64,000 bases of DNA, taken from the IMG/VR virus record IMGVR_UViG_3300031977_001295, positions 1 through 64,000 of that record; one strand, written 5' to 3'. Both the position numbers and the translations under genes were made by a program. Below are positions 29,897 to 36,834 of this stretch, piece by piece. The stretch's first letter is position 1. Each line of letters starts with the position of its first letter. This DNA is from a virus. Below the pieces are notes generated by a model. That model ran no database searches, had not been told where the DNA came from, and saw nothing but the letters and a program-made list of their open reading frames with translations.

Positions 29897-30703
29897 CTGA
29901 AAGAATTCTTCGAGCGTATTCACGTCAGTTTGATGTGCACAAACATTTTTCTTATTGTATTTAATATCTTCAAAGGTAAAAGAAGGTTGTTCAATTTTCT
30001 TTTTTTCTTTTCGTACTGTGACATCCCACCATTCTAAATCTTTATCTTTGGGATAGTCCCTAGTCCAATTTAAATTAGAAGTCTTCAACATCTTTTTAGC
30101 TTTCTTGTTCAGAGGGTAAATGTATCGAAACATGTATCCGTCAATTTTACGAATGCCCTTAGAAACCATAAAGTCGGAAGTCAACCAGAAAATTTTCTTT
30201 CGGTTGCTGAAGACGGCGTTTTCCTTACACAGCTCTTTAGTTGAACGTGGATGCAGCTTCTCACCGTTCTCCATCATGTAAACGTTAGTCCAATACTTCT
30301 CACCAAAGTAGAAGTTAGATGCTTGATAAACATAACCACACTTACCCATGATACCGTCAGCCATAGTGTAGAGATAAAGTTTATTAGGATGATTCTCTTT
30401 AATCCATTTAACTGTTGCTGATAACATTTGAGATTCACTGTTCTTGGGCATATCAGGATGCATACACATCTTTCCAATTTCCCAGTAGTCTTTTGACTCT
30501 AGACCAGTAAACATTTTATTGATTGTTGCTTTGGGTTGAGTTCCCCAACCTAGAGTAAGAACACCTACCAAATCATTCTCAAGATAAAATCCGAGAAAGT
30601 GTTTGGTAAGTTTAGGCATAACTGGTGAGTAATGATACTTCTGAACAAACTCAGTCGCATCAAACTTTCTTAGTTCTTTGACAGTGTAATTGAATTTAGA
30701 CAT
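29894..30703 (-). CDS. Mom-like (GNAT-fold) DNA-modification protein
   Basis: A 269-residue protein. The N-terminal 170 residues fit Mom: FVQKYHYSPVMPKLTKHFLG, LVGVLTLGWG, EIGKMCMHPDMPKNSESQML, then GKCGYVYQASNFYFGEKYW. Phage Mu Mom converts adenines to a modified form that escapes restriction. The C-terminal 100 residues are basic and less conserved. It is first in its operon upstream of the 29860 promoter. Modification of this phage's DNA is an inference. Confidence 0.75.
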   Translation of the reverse strand: MSKFNYTVKELRKFDATEFVQKYHYSPVMPKLTKHFLGFYLENDLVGVLTLGWGTQPKATINKMFTGLESKDYWEIGKMCMHPDMPKNSESQMLSATVKWIKENHPNKLYLYTMADGIMGKCGYVYQASNFYFGEKYWTNVYMMENGEKLHPRSTKELCKENAVFSNRKKIFWLTSDFMVSKGIRKIDGYMFRYIYPLNKKAKKMLKTSNLNWTRDYPKDKDLEWWDVTVRKEKKKIEQPSFTFEDIKYNKKNVCAHQTDVNTLEEFFQ

Positions 30704-30738
30704 TCTATTATAATATCACAAACTGATAGAACATTCAA

Positions 30739-31788
30739 TCATTCACCTACTGTATTACCGGCATATACTCCATTGAATTGATTGTTAACTCTAATGAAAG
30801 TAGCACACTTACTTAATTGTTTTAATGTCCGGGCACCAACATAAGTGCAAGCAGAACGAAGACCACCAAGAATATCATGAATGGTGGCGTCAACGGGCCC
30901 ACGGTAAGGAATTTCCACAACCCGTCCTTCACTCGCTCGATAATCTTTGAATTCATCTCCTTGCGCTTCCTTTGAAGACATTCCGTAGAATTTAATTTTG
31001 TCACCTTCTACAGTTCCACCACCTTCATCATGACCAGCAAGCATTCCACCCAACATTACAAAGTCTGCACCTGCAGCGAACGCTTTTACGATATCGCCTG
31101 GAGATGAGCAGCCACCGTCAGCAATAATATGACCACCAAGGCCATGAGCTGCATCGGCACACTCAATAACAGCCGAGAGTTGAGGGTAACCAATGCCAGT
31201 CTTAATACGAGTAGTGCAAACGCTGCCAGGACCAATCCCAACTTTAACGATGTCAACTCCACGTAGAATTAACTCCTCTGTTATATCCGGCGTAACCACG
31301 TTTCCGGCAATGATTGTTGTGTCTGGAAAGAGTTCACGAATCTCCGAGACTCTTTGAATAAATCTTTCACTATATCCGTTAGCAACATCTACACAGATAA
31401 AAGGTAAATCAAAACTGTTCTGTTCTATTTCATATTTATAGGTGAACAGTTTGTCCATGTCTTTATCACTAACACCTGTAGATATCGCATACCAATTGTC
31501 TTGGATTTCTTGGTTAGAAGATTTTACTGAACGAATCACATCATAAAAGTCACAACTTTTTACAAGGCACGTAAACAACTTGTGTTTACTTAATTCAAGT
31601 GCCATACCAATTGTGCCTACACCATCCATGTTCGCAGCCATGATTGGAATACCACTATAGGTTCGACCACTATTTCTAAATGTATATTTTCTTTCTAATC
31701 CAACTTGGGACCGACTCCCCATTGTTGACCGTTTGGGTCTTAATAAAACATCACTATAGTCAAGTTTGACCTCATTATCAATTCGCAT
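30739..31788 (-). CDS. guaC: GMP reductase
   Basis: A 349-residue enzyme, almost the length of E. coli GuaC and lacking the CBS domains of IMP dehydrogenase. It converts GMP to IMP with NADPH. Visible are [23 protein letters not shown], the catalytic cysteine loop [38 protein letters not shown] and [13 protein letters not shown]. It would feed purine pools for phage DNA, in line with the reductase at 2551. The next stop-start gap is one base. Confidence 0.93.
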   Translation of the reverse strand: MRIDNEVKLDYSDVLLRPKRSTMGSRSQVGLERKYTFRNSGRTYSGIPIMAANMDGVGTIGMALELSKHKLFTCLVKSCDFYDVIRSVKSSNQEIQDNWYAISTGVSDKDMDKLFTYKYEIEQNSFDLPFICVDVANGYSERFIQRVSEIRELFPDTTIIAGNVVTPDITEELILRGVDIVKVGIGPGSVCTTRIKTGIGYPQLSAVIECADAAHGLGGHIIADGGCSSPGDIVKAFAAGADFVMLGGMLAGHDEGGGTVEGDKIKFYGMSSKEAQGDEFKDYRASEGRVVEIPYRGPVDATIHDILGGLRSACTYVGARTLKQLSKCATFIRVNNQFNGVYAGNTVGE

Positions 31789-32112
31789 TTAACTAATCAT
31801 CTCCGAAATTTCAGTGGCGTATTTTTTGTTGGTTACAGGAACAGCGTTGGATTTGTGGAGGGTTGCGATTCCGATAACGTAGTCTCCGGTGTATCTTGGA
31901 GATTCTTTACTATCTCCTCTCGCCTCTGTTGGAGAAGCCACGCACGATGCGTAGCGTTTTGTCTCAGCCGCTCGTTCTTGAGCGATTGACGGTTGCGGTT
32001 TCCATTCCTGAAACTTCGGCGGGACATATTTGACACAGACTTCTCCTTTTGGCTTGCGGGGTTTACGTTTGCGACCAAATTGGTCATACCGAAAACTATT
32101 ATGTATATGCAT
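31789..32112 (-). CDS. Conserved hypothetical protein of marine T4-like phages
   Basis: A 107-residue protein from the ATG at 32112 (TAATG overlap). Basic N-terminus (YDQFGRKRKPRKPKGE). The C-terminal KESPRYTGDYVIGIATLHKS and NAVPVTNKKYATEI is a pattern I recall in many cyanophages. Function unknown. Confidence 0.75.
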   Translation of the reverse strand: MHIHNSFRYDQFGRKRKPRKPKGEVCVKYVPPKFQEWKPQPSIAQERAAETKRYASCVASPTEARGDSKESPRYTGDYVIGIATLHKSNAVPVTNKKYATEISEMIS

Positions 32113-32594
32113 TACGAATTCCAACAAATCTCTACACGTGAATCGCCTGAACCATTCCAGTGAACGGTACATCCACATTCTTCTATTAATGGTATCACAT
32201 CTTTCAGGTTTTTGCAACCCTCTTCGGAACCATCGAAACAAAATAGCGAACCAACTGTTTCTTCAGGTGGATAACAAACAAAACCTTCTACGGTAGTATC
32301 GGGTTCGAAGTCTGGTGTTTCATCAGACGGAAGATATCCAGAGCCACCACAATCTTCACAATCCACCCACTCCTGTTCATCGTCTTCGCCATAACTGCCG
32401 CCTTCGCCGTAACACGATACACACTCAGTATCAAAATCAACTTCGCAATCTTGTGAGTGATTGAATAAAACTTTGGACATATCCGCTTCGTATGGAACAT
32501 CATTCCAAGCACACGTCTGACAGCAAGGAAGATTCCAACCAACGAACCATCCCTCTTCGGTCAGTCGTTCCTGCAATTGTCTAAAACCGTTCAT
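32112..32594 (-). CDS. Hypothetical protein with DnaJ-type zinc motifs
   Basis: A 160-residue protein from the ATG at 32594, which overlaps the upstream stop as ATGA. It has LPCCQTCAW, then a CxxCxGxG pair (CVSCYGEGG and CEDCGGSG) like the DnaJ zinc centre, and an acidic body. Function unknown. Confidence 0.7.
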   Translation of the reverse strand: MNGFRQLQERLTEEGWFVGWNLPCCQTCAWNDVPYEADMSKVLFNHSQDCEVDFDTECVSCYGEGGSYGEDDEQEWVDCEDCGGSGYLPSDETPDFEPDTTVEGFVCYPPEETVGSLFCFDGSEEGCKNLKDVIPLIEECGCTVHWNGSGDSRVEICWNS

Positions 32595-32770
32595 TCCACT
32601 ATACCTAAACTTTTTCCAATAGTGCACTCCAGCTCTTCTACAGAAACGGCATCCTGCATGGTTTCCAGAGCTCGACGCTTGGGGTTTATGTTAAACTTAT
32701 CCTGAAACCAGAAATTGATACCGTCAAAAGTATCAACTAACCATCTAAAAATCTCTCGCCGTTTGATCAT
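32591..32770 (-). CDS. Small hypothetical protein
   Basis: A 59-residue basic/aromatic protein (MIKRREIFRWLVDTFDGINF...), linked by ATGA to both neighbours, which strongly supports translation. Function unknown. Confidence 0.65.
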   Translation of the reverse strand: MIKRREIFRWLVDTFDGINFWFQDKFNINPKRRALETMQDAVSVEELECTIGKSLGIVE

Positions 32771-33147
32771 TTTCCGTACAGTTCCTTTTTACCCAACACC
32801 ATGAACTGCCAGCCGTTTGTTTTACACAGTTGCCTGGCGGATTCCCATTTAGCTTTGTTTATGTCCCACTTCCACTGAAATTGTGGTTTGATTTCCACCA
32901 TGATGGTTCTGCCATCACGTGCTTCCACCAGAAAGTCTGGATAGTAATTATGCCAGCGATCGTCCTTGGGTGACACATAGGGTATGTGCAACTCTTCTGA
33001 ACTCCAGCTCACTATCTGGTCTGACCTGTCACAATACAGCATGAACCTTCTTTCCCACAACGAGCGGTAGGTGATCTTTTTCACATTACCAGTATACTTG
33101 TGTGGATTGGCAGGACAGAATCTTCCCTGGATTGCAGTTGTTTTCAT
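32767..33147 (-). CDS. 4: Head completion nuclease-like protein (T4 gp4-like)
   Basis: A 126-residue protein matching T4 gp4: GRFCPANPHKYTGNVKKITY, RSLWERRFMLYCD, then the nuclease core WHNYYPDFLVE...VEIKPQ (PD-(D/E)XK). In T4 gp4 acts with gp50 and gp64 after packaging, before tail joining. Its position among early genes is unusual for a head gene. A TnsA-like nuclease is the alternative reading. Confidence 0.75.
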   Translation of the reverse strand: MKTTAIQGRFCPANPHKYTGNVKKITYRSLWERRFMLYCDRSDQIVSWSSEELHIPYVSPKDDRWHNYYPDFLVEARDGRTIMVEIKPQFQWKWDINKAKWESARQLCKTNGWQFMVLGKKELYGK

Positions 33148-33183
33148 GGCAGGTCGTTCCTGAAGTTTTTTCTAAAGCTCATA

Positions 33184-33354
33184 TTATCCTTCCTCTTCAT
33201 CTTCACCAATACAGATTGCTCGATGACGTTTCACCTCTAGATACGCCGCAATCAAATCACGATATTGGTCACCTATAAATGACCATCGGTGTCTCTCAAA
33301 GATATCAAAAAAATCACGAGATAACGAGAGTTCTTGCATATGGTTTTGTTCCAT
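33184..33354 (-). CDS. Small hypothetical protein
   Basis: A 56-residue helical protein (MEQNHMQELSLSRDFFDIFE..., ending GEDEEEG). It overlaps the next gene by TAATG. Its LSRDFF/RH pattern resembles the LSRALM pattern of that neighbour, so they may be diverged duplicates. Confidence 0.6.
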   Translation of the reverse strand: MEQNHMQELSLSRDFFDIFERHRWSFIGDQYRDLIAAYLEVKRHRAICIGEDEEEG

Positions 33355-33506
33355 TATTGAACGCCCTCATCCATTTGTTTTTGATAATGATTCAGCAATG
33401 CGTTATACGCTGCAATAGCTTCCTTATGAAGATAGATTCTATCTTCTTCCAAGGCCCGCATTAAAGCACGAGACAATCGAATCTCTTCGTAGTACGAATC
33501 TTCCAT
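33354..33506 (-). CDS. Small hypothetical protein
   Basis: A 50-residue helical protein (MEDSYYEEIRLSRALMRALE..., AYNALLNHYQKQM), in a TAATG chain with both neighbours. Function unknown. Confidence 0.6.
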   Translation of the reverse strand: MEDSYYEEIRLSRALMRALEEDRIYLHKEAIAAYNALLNHYQKQMDEGVQ

Positions 33507-33946
33507 TAAGAATTCCTCCACTCTTCATAATCAACTTCATACTCTGCCATCAATTCGACAGCACGTTCAACCTCATATCCAAGGTCCATCAATCTATCAA
33601 CGAAAGAACTGTCTTCTCTCAACGTAGGATAACCATGCAGTCTCCAATCAACCAAGATGTTCAGCTCAGCACGATCATATTGCTTAGGCATCGTTCTTGG
33701 AACTTTCCGAAACACGTTCGGCATCTCAGGACGATATCGGTCAATCAAAGATTCTGCTTGAGTCTCATACCCGCGAGCAACCAAAACGTTTTTCACGTAG
33801 TTGATTTCAGAAGCGCGTTGTGAACCACGATAGTAGGCATCGCCTTCTGCCATCTGGAAGTACCAGTCATGAGTCGCACACAGTTCCTTGAGATGATTCA
33901 CGATTTCCATCGTGTGAGTCTCGGGAGTGATTTCAGTTAACAGCAT
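33506..33946 (-). CDS. Hypothetical protein sharing a C-terminal domain with 25774-25953
   Basis: A 146-residue protein from the ATG at 33946 (AGGAG six nt upstream). The N-terminal part has EIVNHLKELCATHDWYFQMA; the C-terminal 45 residues are related to the small gene at 25774. Function unknown. Confidence 0.7.
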   Translation of the reverse strand: MLLTEITPETHTMEIVNHLKELCATHDWYFQMAEGDAYYRGSQRASEINYVKNVLVARGYETQAESLIDRYRPEMPNVFRKVPRTMPKQYDRAELNILVDWRLHGYPTLREDSSFVDRLMDLGYEVERAVELMAEYEVDYEEWRNS

Positions 33947-33956
33947 TACGTTCTCC

Positions 33957-34508
33957 TTATGCATACCAGCTTCGGTAGAAGTCTTTACCCTCGGGGGCAG
34001 GACTTGCGTATTGACAATCGCTGATGTTAATACCACGACCAGTGATTCGCTTGGTGAACGCTTCACCAATAAAATGGTTCAAGACAGGAACAACTCGGTC
34101 ACTCATATATTGTTCGCTACCTTCAATCGTTCGCAGGGCAATCTCACGAAGAGTCACAGTAGCACCCTTCTTAGCAACAACTTGGTAGGCATCAACGTTG
34201 GTCTGTTCCCAACCCCAAGTGGCGACGAAGATGTCACCCTTCTTGACGTTCTCTTGCGCTTCCTTACGAGCGGCAGCCTTCGCGGCTTTGCGCTCTGCCT
34301 TGTACTGTTCAGCACGTTCAAGTTTAGCGAGAAACTCTTCGCAGAACTCAATCCTTCGTGCTTCAGTCTTGAAGCGATAACAGAACTCGACCTTGTAACC
34401 CAGACGAGCACGTTTGGTGCGTCGAATACAGGTGGCGACAGGACGCTCTGCGTCGAACGTTAACTCGTAACCACGCTCTGCAAACTTCTCAATCAATTGT
34501 GCTTCCAT
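33957..34508 (-). CDS. Hypothetical protein with Lys/Ala-rich middle
   Basis: A 183-residue protein: an N-terminal domain with YKVEFCYRFKTEARRIEF, a helical AERKAAKAAARKEAQE linker (about 68-83), and a C-terminal beta-rich part (KGDIFVATWGWEQTNVDAYQ). Similar domain order occurs in other phage early proteins. Function unknown. Confidence 0.7.
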   Translation of the reverse strand: MEAQLIEKFAERGYELTFDAERPVATCIRRTKRARLGYKVEFCYRFKTEARRIEFCEEFLAKLERAEQYKAERKAAKAAARKEAQENVKKGDIFVATWGWEQTNVDAYQVVAKKGATVTLREIALRTIEGSEQYMSDRVVPVLNHFIGEAFTKRITGRGINISDCQYASPAPEGKDFYRSWYA

Positions 34509-34539
34509 AACTCACTCTCTCTCATTAATTTACTTGGTA

Positions 34540-34605
34540 ATGATCTCATGGTTTGAGAACATAGTCAACACTTTTTTCATGAATTTTAGGAATACGTTAT
34601 ATTCC
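34540..34605 (-). promoter_or_regulatory. Early promoter cassette, copy 2
   Basis: Minus strand TTGACT (34563-34568), 17 bp, GATCAT (34540-34545), overlapped by ATTACCAAGTAAAT. Upstream is TATTCCTAAAATTCATGAAA then AAAGTG, a diverged form of the block at 26147 and 35596. Confidence 0.75.
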
Positions 34606-34611
34606 TGATTT

Positions 34612-35115
34612 TCATGAATAGTTAACTTTAATAGTTCGTCTTTTCTTGCCCTGATTGACAATTAGGTCACCACTAAAGTACGTAACTCTTTGATTATCAA
34701 CAAGTTCTTTTTTACCGTAATGAGTAGCATAGTAGTTTTCACCGCCGCCTTTCCAATCAGACTCTAATAAAGGTGTACCGGCCACGAAAAATTTGGGTTC
34801 ACCATCAACAATATCCCAACTGACGAAGATATAGTAGCCCGGTCTTTTTGAGAACTTACCACCACGCCAGTTATGACCATTAGTCGTTTTTATCTCGATT
34901 GGTTCGCCATGAAATCGAATATCGGGTTCACTGTCCAACTTAGGGGCAATAGCACCTTCAATCATCTTTTCGATGTTGTTTTCAAACAATCCGGAAATGT
35001 CCTCAGACAGTTGTTTGTTACTCTTTCGAAGACCCACCTCTTCATAGATAGACAACAATCTTTTTAGGTCTTTTTTTACGCCATTCAGAACGTTTTCTTT
35101 GATTTGAATACTCAT
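34612..35115 (-). CDS. PD-(D/E)XK nuclease, restriction-endonuclease-like
   Basis: A 167-residue protein from the ATG at 35115, which overlaps the upstream stop (ATGA). The active-site core is EPDIRF...GEPIEIKTTNGHNW (PD then ExK). The following RPGYYIFVSWDI and GGGENYYATHYGKKELVD resemble type II restriction enzymes. There is no methyltransferase beside it, so it may attack host DNA while phage DNA is modified or protected. Confidence 0.7.
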   Translation of the reverse strand: MSIQIKENVLNGVKKDLKRLLSIYEEVGLRKSNKQLSEDISGLFENNIEKMIEGAIAPKLDSEPDIRFHGEPIEIKTTNGHNWRGGKFSKRPGYYIFVSWDIVDGEPKFFVAGTPLLESDWKGGGENYYATHYGKKELVDNQRVTYFSGDLIVNQGKKRRTIKVNYS

Positions 35116-35318
35116 AGTAACTTGCAAGCCTCCCTCCACGTTTCAGCATGAAAATGGGTGATATGCCCCTTGATTTGGGGAGCGGGTCCACCGTGTATTT
35201 CGATTACACGAGCAATACCTTGCGGAGACCTAGCACGACCTACCATCTCGTCGTTTTTGTAAAGATGGAAAACTGGAGTACCCCAGTCGGTATAAGCACA
35301 CACAACTCGATTAATCAT
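35112..35318 (-). CDS. Small hypothetical protein
   Basis: A 68-residue protein (MINRVVCAYTDWGTPVFHLY..., HITHFHAETWREACKLL), in an overlap chain with both neighbours. Function unknown. Confidence 0.65.
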   Translation of the reverse strand: MINRVVCAYTDWGTPVFHLYKNDEMVGRARSPQGIARVIEIHGGPAPQIKGHITHFHAETWREACKLL

Positions 35319-35536
35319 TACACACCCTCCGCAAGAAGATAAACACCAACCGCTGTGGGAACTTCACCCCAAGGATACTCAGCCGTCAACAATCGCCACT
35401 TGGCGTGGTACTTGATAGTACGGTCTGCGACACAAACAACGACCTGTTCACCACGATCTTCAACGACCACACCTTCTTCTTCACCGTGGTGAGCACCGTA
35501 AACGTACTGAACCCTGCGACCTTCTAAACACTCCAT
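35318..35536 (-). CDS. Small beta-rich hypothetical protein
   Basis: About 72 residues from the ATG at 35536 (AGG eight nt upstream; a GTG at 35545 is the alternative). Sequence GRRVQYVYGAHHGEEEGVVV and EQVVVCVADRTIKYHAKWRL suggests a small SH3-like barrel. First gene after promoter cassette 3. Confidence 0.65.
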   Translation of the reverse strand: MECLEGRRVQYVYGAHHGEEEGVVVEDRGEQVVVCVADRTIKYHAKWRLLTAEYPWGEVPTAVGVYLLAEGV

Positions 35537-35565
35537 ATCAATCACCTCATCTCAATTACAAAGTA

Positions 35566-35630
35566 ATGATCTCATGAAATGTTATGTTTTGTCAACACTT
35601 TTTTTAGATTATTTTGGAATAAGGATATAA
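35566..35630 (-). promoter_or_regulatory. Early promoter cassette, copy 3
   Basis: Minus strand TTGACA (35590-35595), 18 bp, GATCAT (35566-35571), overlapped by ATTACTTTGTAAT. Upstream TTATTCCAAAATAATCTAAA then AAAAGTG is nearly identical to the cassette at 26118-26185. Confidence 0.85.
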
Positions 35631-35639
35631 CTAAAAGTT

Positions 35640-35718
35640 TGGTCGGGGTGGAGGGATTCGAACCCCCGAAACCCCTCGCTCCCAAAGCGAGTGCTCTACC
35701 AGACTGAGCTACACCCCG
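35640..35718 (-). tRNA. tRNA-Pro (anticodon UGG)
   Basis: On the minus strand the acceptor CGGGGTG pairs with CACCCCG. The D arm is GCTCAGTCTGGTAGAGC, the anticodon stem-loop CTCGC-TTTGGGA-GCGAG (anticodon TGG) and the T loop TTCGAAT. The 3' CCA is encoded (35640-35642). It is a complete cloverleaf. Confidence 0.95.
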
Positions 35719-35720
35719 AA

Positions 35721-35760
35721 AAACGAGAATTGTATATATAAACACAACTTACTCTCGTTT
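35721..35760. repeat. 8-bp inverted repeat next to tRNA-Pro
   Basis: AAACGAGA (35721-35728) and TCTCGTTT (35753-35760) flank an A/T-rich loop with TATATATAAA. It could be part of the tRNA precursor on the minus strand or lie at a plus-strand promoter for 35765. Confidence 0.45.
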
Positions 35761-35764
35761 GAAA

Positions 35765-35914
35765 ATGGACTACAAGAAAGAAATCTCAGAAAGATACAAA
35801 CCAGCTGAAGGTCAGATATTTTACATTTACCGGACCTTCAGTGGTAAGGTGGTTGCCTTAAATTATAAGACAACTGCAGCAGAACTGTTACAGACGATTA
35901 AGTGGGCCGCTTAA
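35765..35914 (+). CDS. Small plus-strand hypothetical protein
   Basis: A 49-residue ORF (MDYKKEISERYKPAEGQIFY..., ELLQTIKWAA) on the opposite strand to its neighbours, filling the gap between tRNA-Pro and the cupin gene. Its stop overlaps the cupin stop by a few bases. The composition is protein-like; no good Shine-Dalgarno is visible. Confidence 0.45.
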   Translation: MDYKKEISERYKPAEGQIFYIYRTFSGKVVALNYKTTAAELLQTIKWAA

Positions 35915-36327
35915 TCTGCGTTCAGGTCGGTCAAAGGATTGCCCGGATGACCCTCAATCATTGGCGTCTCTAAACGAACTCCTTGAGTACGTCGAACAAT
36001 ATCGTCTGAATTAAATTCTGACCAATACAATTCGAATGCAACGCCATCGTTAACACCTACAAACTGATGCCACTTGCCTGGAGGAACTTTATAGTAATCT
36101 CCAGCACGTAGAATAGTTTGGTCACACAAATGGGGTTGTTCGTCTGTCGGTTGGTCTGGCCATACTTTGACCATTAACGTTCCGGACTCCACGAAAAAAC
36201 CATTCCACTTAGTTTGATGATAATGTTCTGAACAACAAACATTTGCTTTGAACTCGATTCGATGGAACTCAAACGAAGGTGTATGTTCAACGAGTTCTGT
36301 AGTACCCCAAATTTTTCCTGACTTCAT
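35911..36327 (-). CDS. Cupin-fold protein
   Basis: A 138-residue protein with a cupin core: CCSEHYHQTKWNGFFVESGT (histidine pair and glutamate) and AGDYYKVPPGKWHQFVGVND. This layout binds a metal and often a sugar or small acid. It ends with a conserved-looking MIEGHPGNPLTDLN tail. It is last in the cytochrome-GlyA-peroxiredoxin operon, with a one-base overlap. Confidence 0.8.
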   Translation of the reverse strand: MKSGKIWGTTELVEHTPSFEFHRIEFKANVCCSEHYHQTKWNGFFVESGTLMVKVWPDQPTDEQPHLCDQTILRAGDYYKVPPGKWHQFVGVNDGVAFELYWSEFNSDDIVRRTQGVRLETPMIEGHPGNPLTDLNAD

Positions 36328-36749
36328 TATAAACTCTCAATGTATTCTGATAACTGTTCTATATCTAGGTCACTCAATAAACCTGCCTGACTCCACATCA
36401 TAGATGACTGGCGACCAACACGCTCTCCATTCTTGTATGCGACCAGACGTTGTTTGATGTAGTCAGCAGTTTGACCCTGTAGTGCAGGACCAACACCACC
36501 CTCACCCTTCATACCATGACAAGCGATACAACCTGCATACTTTGCCTCGCCTGGCAATGCAACAACCTCTGCTACCTCAACTGCTTCACCAGCGATTACA
36601 ACTCTGGGTTTAAACAAAGTGTAGTCAACCGTGGCTTTATCATTATCGTCTGGGCCCATCATGGGTGTAACACGAGTACCAAAAATTTTGTTAGGGTCAC
36701 ATCCACTAACCAAACTTAGCACCAGAATTAACGGAATCACTTTTAACAT
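36327..36749 (-). CDS. c-type cytochrome lipoprotein
   Basis: A 140-residue protein. Residues 1-17 are a lipoprotein signal (VLSLVSGC, lipid cysteine 17). The C-terminal domain is a small class I cytochrome c with haem site GCIACHG (C74, C77, H78), VGPALQGQTADYI, and Met117/118 as sixth ligand in SSMMWS. Maturation would need host lipoprotein and haem-attachment systems in the periplasm. It could carry electrons to a terminal oxidase during infection. It is a rare gene in phages. Confidence 0.85.
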   Translation of the reverse strand: MLKVIPLILVLSLVSGCDPNKIFGTRVTPMMGPDDNDKATVDYTLFKPRVVIAGEAVEVAEVVALPGEAKYAGCIACHGMKGEGGVGPALQGQTADYIKQRLVAYKNGERVGRQSSMMWSQAGLLSDLDIEQLSEYIESL

Positions 36750-36834
36750 TTTTTCTATGCCTCCAAATTATAAAATGAAACGGGAACATTGTGATTAAAT
36801 AAACCACGCTCAGATAAATTGCCCACTCAATCAC
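36706..36834 (-). CDS. 42-aa membrane peptide between GlyA and cytochrome c
   Basis: A GTG start overlaps the glyA stop as GTGA. The product is IEWAIYLSVVYLITMFPFHF and more, one membrane segment and a basic tail. It overlaps the start of the cytochrome gene by 44 nt. The coupled start and hydrophobicity support it; it is too short to be certain. Confidence 0.45.
   Translation of the reverse strand: MIEWAIYLSVVYLITMFPFHFIIWRHRKNVKSDSVNSGAKFG

Noticed and set aside
30739-31788. IMP dehydrogenase
   Set aside because: Length, absence of CBS domains and closeness to the GuaC pattern favour GMP reductase.
31789-32241. Longer form of the 107-residue protein starting at 32241
   Set aside because: The upstream 43 codons overlap the gene at 32112 and the TAATG junction at 32112 gives a better start.
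32767-33147. TnsA-like transposase end-cleaving nuclease
   Set aside because: The nuclease core is shared with TnsA, but length and N-terminal pattern fit T4 gp4 better and there is no TnsB/TnsC or transposon end nearby.
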